34,953 bases of DNA from NCBI GenBank assembly GCA_947174275.1, contig CAMWIJ010000029.1, forward strand, positions 1-34,953. Reading direction: 5' to 3'. This document shows, one piece after another, positions 17,114 to 25,887 of the stretch. The notes below the pieces were generated by a model that saw only the letters and a list, made by a program, of their open reading frames with translations, was not told the origin of the DNA and ran no database searches. The DNA comes from an uncultured Muribaculaceae bacterium (lineage in GTDB: Bacteria; Bacteroidota; Bacteroidia; Bacteroidales; Muribaculaceae). Position 1 is the stretch's first letter, and every line of letters starts with the position of its first letter. The position numbers were made by a program, and so were the translations under genes.

Positions 17114-17790
17114 CTGCACTGATTCCTATAAAAACAATAATCAAGACCACAATCCGAGCAACCGCTAACATGATACTTTACGTCATATCCGATTCCAATC
17201 ACTCCGGCCAACGACTTCATAGGCAACATCAACATCGAATCTGTCAGCGAAACGAGTTTTTCTGCTCCCGGGATGAGACTAATAAATTGACATTGATCTG
17301 AAAGCGGCCACAGGCAATATCCGGGCCCCCAGTTAGAGGTTATAGACATTCCCGATTGTGCCGCCATCTCCGAAATCCCGGTTCTGATATGGTTTAGCAT
17401 CCTGTCAACAGCCACATTTGCCAGCTGATCAAGCCAATATGCCATAAGGTAATCATAACTGTTCTGCAATCTGTTGTAGCACTCCGTAACTTTGTCACCG
17501 AGGGTTGCTACAAATACCGCGGCAGATACAGCTCCTTTAAGCGCACCGGCAATTCTTGACCCACATTCAAAACATTTGCCTCCCAGCGATATGGAAGTCT
17601 CACCGACTTCCATATCGTTGTAAAGAACAATTAGTGATTTGCCTCTCATCGTACCGTTCAACAATGTCGAAACGGCACGACACTCGTCAAGCATCGCATC
17701 AGAGGGTTTAAGAACTCTGATGGCTTCACTTGAATCGAAACTGAGATTGAAATTCACCTCATGGATTTTCATGGCATTGCACGTAACCAT
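17110..17790 (-). CDS. Protein with MetH-type B12-activation-like domain
   Basis: This 226-aa protein (220 aa if started at the second ATG, 17772) has no signal peptide. The motif SNWGPGYCLWPLSDQ near residue 156 matches the core of the cobalamin-dependent methionine synthase activation domain (S/G-PGYC-x-WPL-x-Q). That domain binds SAM and remethylates the cobalamin after oxidation. The C-terminus carries a cysteine-rich tail (CSDCGLDYCFYRNQC), which may hold a metal. Small stand-alone proteins of this kind occur beside corrinoid methyltransferases in anaerobes. It lies 84 nt after the UroD gene and overlaps RACo by four bases. The role in reactivation or as an adaptor for the corrinoid protein is inferred. 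Confidence 0.78.
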   Translation of the reverse strand: MVTCNAMKIHEVNFNLSFDSSEAIRVLKPSDAMLDECRAVSTLLNGTMRGKSLIVLYNDMEVGETSISLGGKCFECGSRIAGALKGAVSAAVFVATLGDKVTECYNRLQNSYDYLMAYWLDQLANVAVDRMLNHIRTGISEMAAQSGMSITSNWGPGYCLWPLSDQCQFISLIPGAEKLVSLTDSMLMLPMKSLAGVIGIGYDVKYHVSGCSDCGLDYCFYRNQCR

Positions 17791-17874
17791 TGATTACCTA
17801 TCTAACCTATCATCTATTATTATACCTATCGGTGTATCATCATTCCCTGAACAAGCCAGACCTAACTATTTAAG

Positions 17875-18879
17875 TCAACTCGGGGATGCGCCGTTATACT
17901 CCGACAATGCTTCAAAAAAAGCGTCTATATTCCCTAAGGGAGTATGTGGCGGCAGATCGCATCCCGTAGAAAGCACAAAGTTAGGATGACCGGCAACACG
18001 ATTAAGAAGGTCAAGAGTTACCTCCTTGACTTTTTCAGCTGTCGATTGCTTCATGACGCCTACGGGATCTATATTACCCATGACAATCATATCCGGCGGA
18101 CATTCAGCAAGAGTACGTTCCATATCGATAGCATTGCCGAAATGAAGACTTGCCGCACCACTGTCAATCATGGCCTGAGTACATTGACCCTTGTTGCCAC
18201 AATCGTGGTTTATAATGGCAAAACCATTGTCCTGCAACTTATCGGCTATGGATTTGATATATGACGACGACCACATAACGCAATCTTCATTCGACAGCAG
18301 GCCGGCCGCCGGTTCAGCCATGAGGACACCATCTACGCCTATCTCTTTCAATGCTTTGCAGTACTGGTAGATAAAATCGGCGCACTTATTGAGCAGACGC
18401 TCTATTACATCCGGTTCGAGATAAATATCCGTCATAATCTCGGATATGTCGTACAAACGGCCTGCAAGCGTAAACGGTCCGATGCATCCTGCTATAATAG
18501 GACGATCTTTTATATTCTGTACAGCCAGACGCGATGCTTTCAGGAACTCGGGGAGCCTGCCGGATTCAAGCGTCGGCACTTCAAGACGGTCAACCGACTC
18601 GGCATCCTTAACCAGTCGGCCGATGACATGGGGTATGTCATCGCGTTGAAATTCCACCGTTGCTCCAAAAGCCTCCGCTTCCACGGTGAGATCCATGATG
18701 GTGCAACATGCTGCCGAGTCATATCTGTCGGCCAGATATTTCAATGCCTCATAATGCACACTGCCGTTTTTGACAGCTTCTTCCACTGTGTGGCCTGTGG
18801 CTTCTATTCCGGGATGGGTCATTACCGGAATCGCCAACGTCTTTTTGTTGTCGAGTATGTTTTGTAGCCAGGTAACCAT
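17875..18879 (-). CDS. UroD-family corrinoid methyltransferase, MtaA/CmuA-like
   Basis: This 334-aa cytoplasmic protein has the uroporphyrinogen-decarboxylase fold. The ATG at 18879 lies two bases after the stop of the corrinoid protein gene and is preferred to the TTG at 18888. It has the zinc-thiolate motif of MtaA-type enzymes, His225-x-Cys227-GN, with Cys307 in STGCDLPP. In MtaA these residues bind zinc and activate a thiol methyl acceptor (coenzyme M). Here the acceptor might be another thiol such as homocysteine, or the enzyme may instead be the donor-side methyltransferase. GPFTLAG near 134-140 is also typical. Tight coupling to the corrinoid gene supports a direct partnership. Confidence 0.88.
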   Translation of the reverse strand: MVTWLQNILDNKKTLAIPVMTHPGIEATGHTVEEAVKNGSVHYEALKYLADRYDSAACCTIMDLTVEAEAFGATVEFQRDDIPHVIGRLVKDAESVDRLEVPTLESGRLPEFLKASRLAVQNIKDRPIIAGCIGPFTLAGRLYDISEIMTDIYLEPDVIERLLNKCADFIYQYCKALKEIGVDGVLMAEPAAGLLSNEDCVMWSSSYIKSIADKLQDNGFAIINHDCGNKGQCTQAMIDSGAASLHFGNAIDMERTLAECPPDMIVMGNIDPVGVMKQSTAEKVKEVTLDLLNRVAGHPNFVLSTGCDLPPHTPLGNIDAFFEALSEYNGASPS

Positions 18880-18881
18880 AG

Positions 18882-19553
18882 TTAGCAAGCTGTTAAGGAA
18901 TTAAGTATTTCCACAAGTTCCTGTGGACCGTCGGTATAATAGTCGGCCTTGATTTGCTTTGCAAAATCGGCAGTCACAGGGGCGCCACCGACAAAGGTCT
19001 TGACATTAGGGTCTACCTCTTTAAGCATACGGTTTACAGTCTCCATGTGGGGCATCGTAGTGGTGAGCAATGCCGACATGCCCACGAATGCACCGGGGTT
19101 TTCACGAAGTGCATCAACAAACCTATCGGCCTTGACATCAACTCCCAGGTCAATCACCTTATAGCCGTTGCCTTCCACCATCATCGTGACCAGATTTTTT
19201 CCTATATCATGAAGGTCTCCTTCCACGGTTCCGATTATGAATGTGCCCGGACTCTTCATACCGCCGGATTCCGAGAATTTAGCTTTAAGATGGCGCATAC
19301 CCATAGCCATAGCCTTGGCGCTCATCAGTACCTGCGGAACAAATACTTTGTTGACCTTGAATTTGACGCCTATACGTTCCATTCCAAGAATCAGTCCGTT
19401 AGTGAGAATATCATCGGCACTTATGCCGTTTTCAAGTGCCTGTCGGGTCAGTTCATCAGTGCCGGGCTCTCCGGGCATTATTCTCGGAGGGATATTTTTA
19501 TTTATCTTTCCGTTTTCGACCGCCGTGGCGATACGTTCCAATATTGTATCCAT
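18882..19553 (-). CDS. Corrinoid (B12)-binding methyl-carrier protein, MtbC/MtvC-like
   Basis: This is a 223-aa cytoplasmic methyl carrier. An N-terminal helical cap (about 1-95, QALENGISADDIL..., FVPQVLMSAKAM) precedes a Rossmann B12-binding domain. The base-off/His-on signature is visible as D113-L-H115-D-I-G118, where His115 coordinates cobalt. Later motifs are SALLTTTM (160-167) and VGGAPV (188-193). In the family the protein accepts a methyl group from a substrate-specific methyltransferase and passes it to a second enzyme. It is placed between the symporter (21 nt gap) and the MtaA-like gene, in one operon. Confidence 0.95.
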   Translation of the reverse strand: MDTILERIATAVENGKINKNIPPRIMPGEPGTDELTRQALENGISADDILTNGLILGMERIGVKFKVNKVFVPQVLMSAKAMAMGMRHLKAKFSESGGMKSPGTFIIGTVEGDLHDIGKNLVTMMVEGNGYKVIDLGVDVKADRFVDALRENPGAFVGMSALLTTTMPHMETVNRMLKEVDPNVKTFVGGAPVTADFAKQIKADYYTDGPQELVEILNSLTAC

Positions 19554-19574
19554 ATATAGTTTTTATATTATATT

Positions 19575-21143
19575 TTACCAAAAGAATGAGTATATCATCA
19601 CAAGAATGAGCACAATCACAAGACTGAGCAGTTTAAACAGTCTTGATGTCTCAAACATCCTTCGCTCAATTTCTATGTGGCGAGCGCCGGGATTTCTCTT
19701 GAAGCACAACCCGAAAATTACTATCAGCACCACGCAGATCAGGAATGTATAAGCCATACGGTCGATAAAGCCCACCTCAGGCACCCATATCTTCATTATT
19801 ATCGAAACGACAAAGGTCCCGATTGCGGCGGCGATAGCTCCGTGTTCTTCTGAACGTTTCCAATAAAAGCCCATGACGAATATGGCCAAAGCACCCGGGC
19901 TGACAAAGCCTGTAAATTCCTGAATAAACTGGAACACCTGTTCGAGATTCGACAGCAACGGGGTGATGGTTACCGCGATAAAGAGGCTCAGGCCACCGAC
20001 AATACGTCCCACCTTCACAAGACTGCGTTCGTCTGCCTCACCCTTCCTTATTGTCCTGTATATGTCCATCGTGAATATAGTCGAGATACTGTTGACCATC
20101 GAGGCCAGAGAACTTATGACAGCGGCAGCCAAAGCGGCAAATGCCACACCCTTGACACCTGATGGAATAAAATTGTGCATAAGCCATGGATAGGCTTCAT
20201 CAGGTTTGTCGATGGGTGCATCGAGTGCAAAGGCCACAATACCGGGTATAACCACTATTAGTGGCAGGATGAGTTTCAGCAGACCGGCAAATACCAGCCC
20301 CAGCTGTGCCTCACGTATACTCTTGCCCGCAAGCGCACGCTGGATGATATACTGGTTACATCCGAAATAATATAGCGCGCTTATCCATAGACCTCCCACA
20401 ATCACACCTACTCCCGGCAGATATTCATAGTTGGGATCTGAACGGTCGAGAATCATGTCAAACTTCTCAGGCGCAACGGACAGAAGCTTTACAAAGCCGG
20501 CAAAAGGACCTTCACCGGCCGCAAAATGGTCAAGTGCAAACCATGTGGTCAGTATGCCACCGCCTATCAGGAATATGACCTGGACTATGTCTGTCAGAGC
20601 CACAGCCTTTAAGCCACCATACACGGCATAAATGCCGGCAAAGAGCGCTAAGCCTATGATACTCCACACAATGGGTAGTCCTACAATCTTGTTTATGGCG
20701 AGCGCGCCAAGATAGATTATCGACGTGAGATTGATGAATATGAAGACGAGCAGCCAGAAGAAAGCCATCATCATCCTTACAGTCTTACCATAGCGCAACT
20801 CCAGAAACTGCGGCATAGTATAGATTTTCTCTTTAAGAAAGACAGGAAGAAAGAACACCGCAACAACTATAAGTGACGCCGCTGCAATGAACTCATACGA
20901 CGCTATCCCGAGACCTATTGCAAAACCGGAGCCCGACATGCCTATGAATTGCTCGGCAGAGATATTGGAGGCTATGATCGATGCGCCGATCGCCCACCAT
21001 GCAAGACTGTTGCCGGCAAGGAAATAATCTTTGGAGTCTTTTTGAACTCCTTTTTTACTTCTGCCGAAGCGCAATCCCATGGTCATAATCATAATTGCAT
21101 ATGCAAAGATGATCGCATAGTCTATTGTCTCAAATGAAGTCAT
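19575..21143 (-). CDS. Sodium:solute symporter (SSS/SGLT type)
   Basis: This is a 522-aa inner-membrane protein with about 14 hydrophobic segments, starting at the ATG at 21143. The N-terminal region shows KDYFLAGNSLAWWAIGAS and ASNISAEQFIGMSGSGFA, and the middle shows AVYGGLKAVALTDIVQ; these are typical of the SGLT-like branch that carries sugars with sodium. It lies 68 nt after the GH2 gene and 21 nt before the corrinoid protein. Its position suggests that it imports the product released by the two GH2 enzymes and the GH95-like protein, so that cytoplasmic corrinoid enzymes can act on it. The substrate itself is inferred. Confidence 0.92.
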   Translation of the reverse strand: MTSFETIDYAIIFAYAIMIMTMGLRFGRSKKGVQKDSKDYFLAGNSLAWWAIGASIIASNISAEQFIGMSGSGFAIGLGIASYEFIAAASLIVVAVFFLPVFLKEKIYTMPQFLELRYGKTVRMMMAFFWLLVFIFINLTSIIYLGALAINKIVGLPIVWSIIGLALFAGIYAVYGGLKAVALTDIVQVIFLIGGGILTTWFALDHFAAGEGPFAGFVKLLSVAPEKFDMILDRSDPNYEYLPGVGVIVGGLWISALYYFGCNQYIIQRALAGKSIREAQLGLVFAGLLKLILPLIVVIPGIVAFALDAPIDKPDEAYPWLMHNFIPSGVKGVAFAALAAAVISSLASMVNSISTIFTMDIYRTIRKGEADERSLVKVGRIVGGLSLFIAVTITPLLSNLEQVFQFIQEFTGFVSPGALAIFVMGFYWKRSEEHGAIAAAIGTFVVSIIMKIWVPEVGFIDRMAYTFLICVVLIVIFGLCFKRNPGARHIEIERRMFETSRLFKLLSLVIVLILVMIYSFFW

Positions 21144-21211
21144 GGTGGTAGATTTAAAGGCATTGAAATGCTATTACTGCTTGACGTAATGACAGTGCAT
21201 TGTCGCGCCGG

Positions 21212-24200
21212 TCATTCAATTCTTAGTGTCACCGAGCCACTCACCTTATCTCCGGTTTTAATGGGATTACGATAAGGAGCATAGTGCCCTGCCAAAAAGA
21301 GTTCATCTCCGGCTGTGACAAAGTCGGCCACAAGGAACCGGGTTGAGTCTCCCTCACGCCAGGAACGCCAGTGCTGTTTACCATCAGAGACAGCCGTGAC
21401 TTTGCCGGCACCGGATTCGTTTTCCAATCCTGCGAACCAGATATTACGACGGGTGGCTCTGAAATCGTTGCTTCCAAGCTCGTTTGAATCATGGCTCCAT
21501 GACCATGCAGGAGCCACACGAGGATTCTCTACTGCCGGCACCTCAGCATAATGACTGCTGGCCTTTCCGAAAGGACGACTTATATGGTCATCGGGATATA
21601 CGCTCCATATTCCATCTCTGCGCCAGAATGTGGTGTCGTATCCTTTCGCTGTCGCAAACACAAGGCCTACCTGACGGGGATTGACATCGGTCTTGCTTGT
21701 GAAATCATAGTCGACACGAATCTCTCCGTTGGCGTTGACAAGCATTGAATATTCACCTTCAAATTCATTATAACTGCCCTTGACAATCACTCTTACATCA
21801 TCGCCTTCGGTCTCGGCCTTGACCGACACCGCCTGCCACTCATGACAAGTGTCATTGAACACCGGAGTATTTGCGTTATGGTTGGGGTAGCATCCACCGC
21901 CGGTAAGGGGCAACGCCATCAGCCACGGGCCGCCTGCCAACACGGTATGTCCGTCCTTTACCATCGACAATATGGCGCCGGTCACAGCACTTATCTTGCA
22001 GTTGAAGTTCTTGCCACGTATTTCAAATACTTGTTTCCCTTTTTTCAGACGGGTCTTCTCACTCGCCTGAGCAGGAAGCCGATTGAGCGTCTGCTCGCCT
22101 ACGGGTATAAGATACTCGTCAGCGACAAAACCCCTTGGATCCACAAACTTAATCGACAGCTGACCGGAGCTGCTACGGTCATCTACCGGGATAGTGAATT
22201 GACCCTTATGTCCGGGAGCGAGACTATAAACAACCTTACCATTTTCCGGGCCGAAAGACCACTGTATGTCTACTTCGTCGAGGTTTGTGAACGTATATCG
22301 GTTTTCCAGGTCAATGACAAAAGGCTTGTTCGGGTCAAGACTCTTCGTGCCAAGTTTCACCGGCGTGAAAATCTTCTTCATATCCCAATACTCCGGTTTA
22401 GGACGGCGCCATCCGTCAATCGGGCCCCAGGCTCCATAGCCTACGGCATTGCCGTCAGGAAGCTGGAAAATATCATCAATACCCGACCATATCGAACCTC
22501 CGAGCACGGCATCCGTAACATACATGTTTTCCCACATAGGTTGCAGAGCAAGGGCCCAGTCACTTCTGATTCCGGGGTCAGTGACGAGTTCGCTACGGTT
22601 GTAAACATTCAGATGACAGAACTCTCCGTAAGTCATGGGGCGGTCTTGCTGGGCTACCGTCTTATATCCATTAGGGCCGGGATAGTGGATATTGGCAATA
22701 GGTGTGTCGCTGCCCTGATTGTTGAATCCGCCATAAGCCTGGTCGTGGAACGAATACGGGCGTGAAGGGTCGGCTTTCTTCATATATTCCGAAATCTGGG
22801 CAAACTCTTTATTCCAATATGACTCATTAGCCATCGACCACATGATGACAGACGGATGATTACGATAGAAATGCACGGTCTCCATATTGGCCTGCAACAC
22901 ATAATCATAATACTGAGGATCATCATAGCGCAACTTCTGCCAATTTTCGTTAGCTCCGTGCCCTATCCAGCACACCGGAGCTTCAAGCTCTACGAACAGG
23001 CCCATTTCATCGCAATAATCGATAAACTCCTCGGCGGGTGGATAATGGGATGTGCGTATGAAGTTGCAGTTTGCCTGAAGATAAAGCTCGGCATCCCTAC
23101 ACCACTGTTCGTCGGTAAGAGAGCGTCCGAGAAGTGGATGCGCCTCGTGGCGGCACACGCCACGTAGCTTGACGGGCTTGCCGTTGACCAGCACGCGCGT
23201 ACCCTTAACTTCGATTTCCCTGAAACCGATGCGTTTCTGAACCTGTTCCAGACTTCTACCATTTTCAGAGAGGCTGATATTTACGTCATACAGGTTAGGA
23301 TGCTCGTTATCCCACAATTCCGGTCGCTTTACCGGGACATTTATCAATCCCGTCCATGTCTTTCCGGGCGCTATCTCCGGAATCTTCACCGATGCTGACG
23401 TCGTGTGCCTGTCAAGAGTAACATCAAAAACAGCCGAATTTACAGGCCTTGATGTCATGTTTGTCACAGAGGCATGCATCTGCATCACCGCATCATGGTA
23501 GGTGTCGTCAAGATCGGTCACGATACGCAGATCACTGATATAGACATCGGGTACGACATAAAGTGTTACCTTTCGCAGAATCCCTCCCATCTGATGTGCG
23601 GCATACTGTGTCAGGCTGCCCAGCATATCGGCCTTTGACTCGCTTCGTACCTGCACTTCAAGTTCGTTTTCACCTTTTTGCAGGAAAGGAGTGACATTAA
23701 TCTCGTAGGGGGTCATGCCGCCCATATGATAACCGGCCTTCTTGCCGTTGACCGATATGGTGTATTCACTGTGAACGCCATCAAAGCGCAACATCACCTG
23801 ATGACCCTTCCAGTCCGTCGGGATTTCAAACTTGCGCTGATAGCGTGCGAAAGCGGCTGAGTCAACCTTAAATCCCTGCATGACCCATTCACCCGGCACT
23901 TGAATAGGATGCCAGTCGTCGCCATGCGATTTCTCGGAAAAACGCCATACGCCGTTGAGCGTCACCGAACTACGGTAGACACCGGCAACGCTCTTTGCCA
24001 TAGGCGTATACGAAGGCAACACCTTCTCTACGTCAACATCTGTATCTACAATATAAGCTTTTGTTGATTTCAGCGATTCACGCGCCTCCTGCCTGAAAGC
24101 CGACAATCGGGCCGGAGCATCCGAGAGCAGTCGGATCTTGCTCACAACAGCATTGGCACCTTTTTCCGGCACAATCACCAATACCAGCTTGCCATAGGCA

Positions 24201-24595
24201 TACGAATGACGCGGCAAATCTATCACCTTAGTTATCACTTCGCCTTCCGGCAACTCTACCGGCTCGCACACCGCATTGCCATCGGCTATTAGACCAATGC
24301 GCCTGTCGTGGTCGGCCAGAAAGGTAATCTCCATCCTATACCTGGCCTGAATATCCATGCCATCATAGGCATATATCACCTTACCACCGAAATTACAGCT
24401 CCGGTCGGCCTCTGACGCCTGATACTTATCGGGCATCATATAATTCTCACCCAGTACAAGGTGTGGCTGGGCCTCAGGATTGCCGCTGTCGTCAAATGCC
24501 ACCTCAACATATTCCGCTTCCTGTGCCTGCATATTGATAGAGGCAAGCATGACGCATAGCGGAGCAACTATCCAATTTCGTAATTTTGACTTCAT
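21212..24595 (-). CDS. Large exported GH2 glycosidase with N-terminal accessory domain
   Basis: This 1127-aa protein has a Sec signal peptide (cleavage near residue 24, MQAQ-EAEY). An accessory beta-domain (about 25-160) of unknown binding function is followed by the GH2 jelly roll (about 205-350), an Ig-like domain (about 352-455), and a TIM barrel (about 460-760). A LacZ domain-5-like C-terminus completes it. The catalytic pair is Glu591 in MANES (acid/base) and Glu658 in TYGEFCH (nucleophile). It shares NGKPVKLRG and RTSHYPP with the GH2 at 10207. It begins 5 nt after the UroD gene, so the two are probably cotranslated. The GH2 relic at 26898-27216 resembles its C-terminus. The sugar specificity is not known. 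Confidence 0.93.
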   Translation of the reverse strand: MKSKLRNWIVAPLCVMLASINMQAQEAEYVEVAFDDSGNPEAQPHLVLGENYMMPDKYQASEADRSCNFGGKVIYAYDGMDIQARYRMEITFLADHDRRIGLIADGNAVCEPVELPEGEVITKVIDLPRHSYAYGKLVLVIVPEKGANAVVSKIRLLSDAPARLSAFRQEARESLKSTKAYIVDTDVDVEKVLPSYTPMAKSVAGVYRSSVTLNGVWRFSEKSHGDDWHPIQVPGEWVMQGFKVDSAAFARYQRKFEIPTDWKGHQVMLRFDGVHSEYTISVNGKKAGYHMGGMTPYEINVTPFLQKGENELEVQVRSESKADMLGSLTQYAAHQMGGILRKVTLYVVPDVYISDLRIVTDLDDTYHDAVMQMHASVTNMTSRPVNSAVFDVTLDRHTTSASVKIPEIAPGKTWTGLINVPVKRPELWDNEHPNLYDVNISLSENGRSLEQVQKRIGFREIEVKGTRVLVNGKPVKLRGVCRHEAHPLLGRSLTDEQWCRDAELYLQANCNFIRTSHYPPAEEFIDYCDEMGLFVELEAPVCWIGHGANENWQKLRYDDPQYYDYVLQANMETVHFYRNHPSVIMWSMANESYWNKEFAQISEYMKKADPSRPYSFHDQAYGGFNNQGSDTPIANIHYPGPNGYKTVAQQDRPMTYGEFCHLNVYNRSELVTDPGIRSDWALALQPMWENMYVTDAVLGGSIWSGIDDIFQLPDGNAVGYGAWGPIDGWRRPKPEYWDMKKIFTPVKLGTKSLDPNKPFVIDLENRYTFTNLDEVDIQWSFGPENGKVVYSLAPGHKGQFTIPVDDRSSSGQLSIKFVDPRGFVADEYLIPVGEQTLNRLPAQASEKTRLKKGKQVFEIRGKNFNCKISAVTGAILSMVKDGHTVLAGGPWLMALPLTGGGCYPNHNANTPVFNDTCHEWQAVSVKAETEGDDVRVIVKGSYNEFEGEYSMLVNANGEIRVDYDFTSKTDVNPRQVGLVFATAKGYDTTFWRRDGIWSVYPDDHISRPFGKASSHYAEVPAVENPRVAPAWSWSHDSNELGSNDFRATRRNIWFAGLENESGAGKVTAVSDGKQHWRSWREGDSTRFLVADFVTAGDELFLAGHYAPYRNPIKTGDKVSGSVTLRIE

Positions 24596-24600
24596 ATAAA

Positions 24601-25710
24601 TCAGGGCTTTCCCTCTGCCATTACGGGTTCAACATACTCACAGCCGATAGTTTTCAGCATATGGAAGAAATTATCCATAGGCGTGTCAAGCTGCACATGG
24701 TGGGTCGGAGCGCATATCCATCCGCTATTTCTGCCAAGAGAGCCTGACAGACGCTTATATTCATTCTCAATATCTTCGTGAGTTCCCATCGGGAGTGTTG
24801 ACTGTACAGCCATACCTCCGAAGAAACAGAGCTTGTCGCCATATTTATCGGCAAGAATCTCCGGACTCATACACTCTGTCTGAATAGGGTTGAGTACATC
24901 AAGACCGATTTCGATAAGATCTGGAATAATATCATAGATACATCCGTCAGAATGATAGGCCACCTTTATATCCGGTTTTATCTCTTTTACCGACCGAATT
25001 ATTTCAGCCATACGGCCTTTGAAAAATTCACGCCAGAGATCAGGATCAATCAACATAGCATCCTGTGCGCCCATATCGTCACCCAGCCATATCATATCCA
25101 CCCCTATACGGGCAAGGTTCATCGCACATTCCTTATGGTACCCGTATGTCTCATCAAGAATATGGTTGGTCAGATCGGGATCACAATAAAAATCGGTCAT
25201 AAGTGTATCAAGACCGCGCAGAGCCCATGCCGACTCAAAAATCGTGCAATGTATACGTCCTATGATGTAATATTCATCGCCATATTCCCTAACAAGACGT
25301 CTTACGTTGTCATAAATCTCAGGCCTGTGTGGGTCCGGAGCTTTAAAGGCCATGGCTTTTGCATCATCATTGCGCAACGGATTGCGGGCAATATTGGTAT
25401 AATGTCCTACACCATACGGGGTTTCGTATGGATCGACTTTCCACTCTACCCCCCATTCGTCCGTATAATTCTCAGATTTAAGATAATAACCTGTCGACCA
25501 GCCGACACTTGCTTGCAGCAGGTCCTGGCAGGTTAGCTCTTCAAGCTTGTAGCCATACCATTCACGATGATGAGGTTCTGAAAATTGTTCAGGCAGCCCG
25601 TACACACGTCGCAGCCGGTCGGCAAATTCCGGTGTAAATGTTGCCTGAAACGGTGGCCGATCAACGGGTTGATGATTCAGCGCCCGGATCACTCTATCTC
25701 TGTGTTTCAC
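24601..25710 (-). CDS. UroD-family methyltransferase, first gene of the operon
   Basis: This is a 369-aa cytoplasmic protein of the uroporphyrinogen-decarboxylase superfamily, of the branch seen in corrinoid O-demethylases such as MtvB (donor-side methyltransferases). The start chosen is the GTG at 25710 (MKHRDRVIRALNHQ...), because family members begin with a similar RxRVxxALNHxxxDR segment and the promoter lies upstream. The longer frame would start with TTG at 25788, upstream of the -7 box. Possible metal ligands are His253-S-D-G-Cys257 and Cys333 in WICAPTHH. A GLDVLNPIQTE segment near 269 is also typical. As the first gene of the operon, it is the best candidate for the substrate-specific demethylase. 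Confidence 0.85.
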   Translation of the reverse strand: MKHRDRVIRALNHQPVDRPPFQATFTPEFADRLRRVYGLPEQFSEPHHREWYGYKLEELTCQDLLQASVGWSTGYYLKSENYTDEWGVEWKVDPYETPYGVGHYTNIARNPLRNDDAKAMAFKAPDPHRPEIYDNVRRLVREYGDEYYIIGRIHCTIFESAWALRGLDTLMTDFYCDPDLTNHILDETYGYHKECAMNLARIGVDMIWLGDDMGAQDAMLIDPDLWREFFKGRMAEIIRSVKEIKPDIKVAYHSDGCIYDIIPDLIEIGLDVLNPIQTECMSPEILADKYGDKLCFFGGMAVQSTLPMGTHEDIENEYKRLSGSLGRNSGWICAPTHHVQLDTPMDNFFHMLKTIGCEYVEPVMAEGKP

Positions 25711-25767
25711 TGATTTAGGGTTAAATGTGGAGATTTTACAACTTATGCGGTTATCCGCAATATCATA

Positions 25768-25788
25768 TTGCAAAATTATAATTTGCAA
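25768..25788. promoter_or_regulatory. 21-bp inverted repeat between AraC gene and operon: candidate operator
   Basis: TTGCAAA (25768-25774) and TTTGCAA (25782-25788) are inverted arms around a 7-nt AT centre. The site covers the -33 box of the AraC-gene promoter (25782-25785) and the -7 box of the divergent operon (25771-25778), so a protein bound here could affect both. Confidence 0.6.
25771..25778 (-). promoter_or_regulatory. -7 element of the nine-gene operon
   Basis: TAATTTTG on the minus strand fits TAnnTTTG and predicts a start near 25764, about 55 nt before the GTG at 25710. A TTG lies about 23 nt upstream, slightly farther than the ideal, which could mean dependence on an activator. 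Confidence 0.55.
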
Positions 25789-25813
25789 ATAAGATTTCTA
25801 TCAATTATATTTG
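25782..25813 (+). promoter_or_regulatory. Promoter of the AraC-family gene
   Basis: TTTG (25782-25785), 20 nt, then TATATTTG (25806-25813) is a full match to the Bacteroidetes promoter. The transcript should begin near 25820 and carry a leader of about 68 nt to the ATG at 25888. Confidence 0.8.
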
Positions 25814-25887
25814 CATAATAATCCTCGATTTTTGCCGGATTGCATTTTCTGGACAACTTCGGGAATATATCCTTATTCATAAATACC

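Noticed and set aside
19575-21143. Symporter as a proline or pantothenate carrier
   Set aside because: The motifs and the glycosidase context fit the SGLT-like branch better, though the substrate is not proven.
21842-22765. Plus-strand open frame of 307 codons
   Set aside because: Antisense to the GH2 gene and without recognisable domains.
25711-25887. Cobalamin riboswitch before the corrinoid operon
   Set aside because: The divergent gap is only about 180 nt and holds promoters and an inverted repeat; no B12-box-like sequence was seen.
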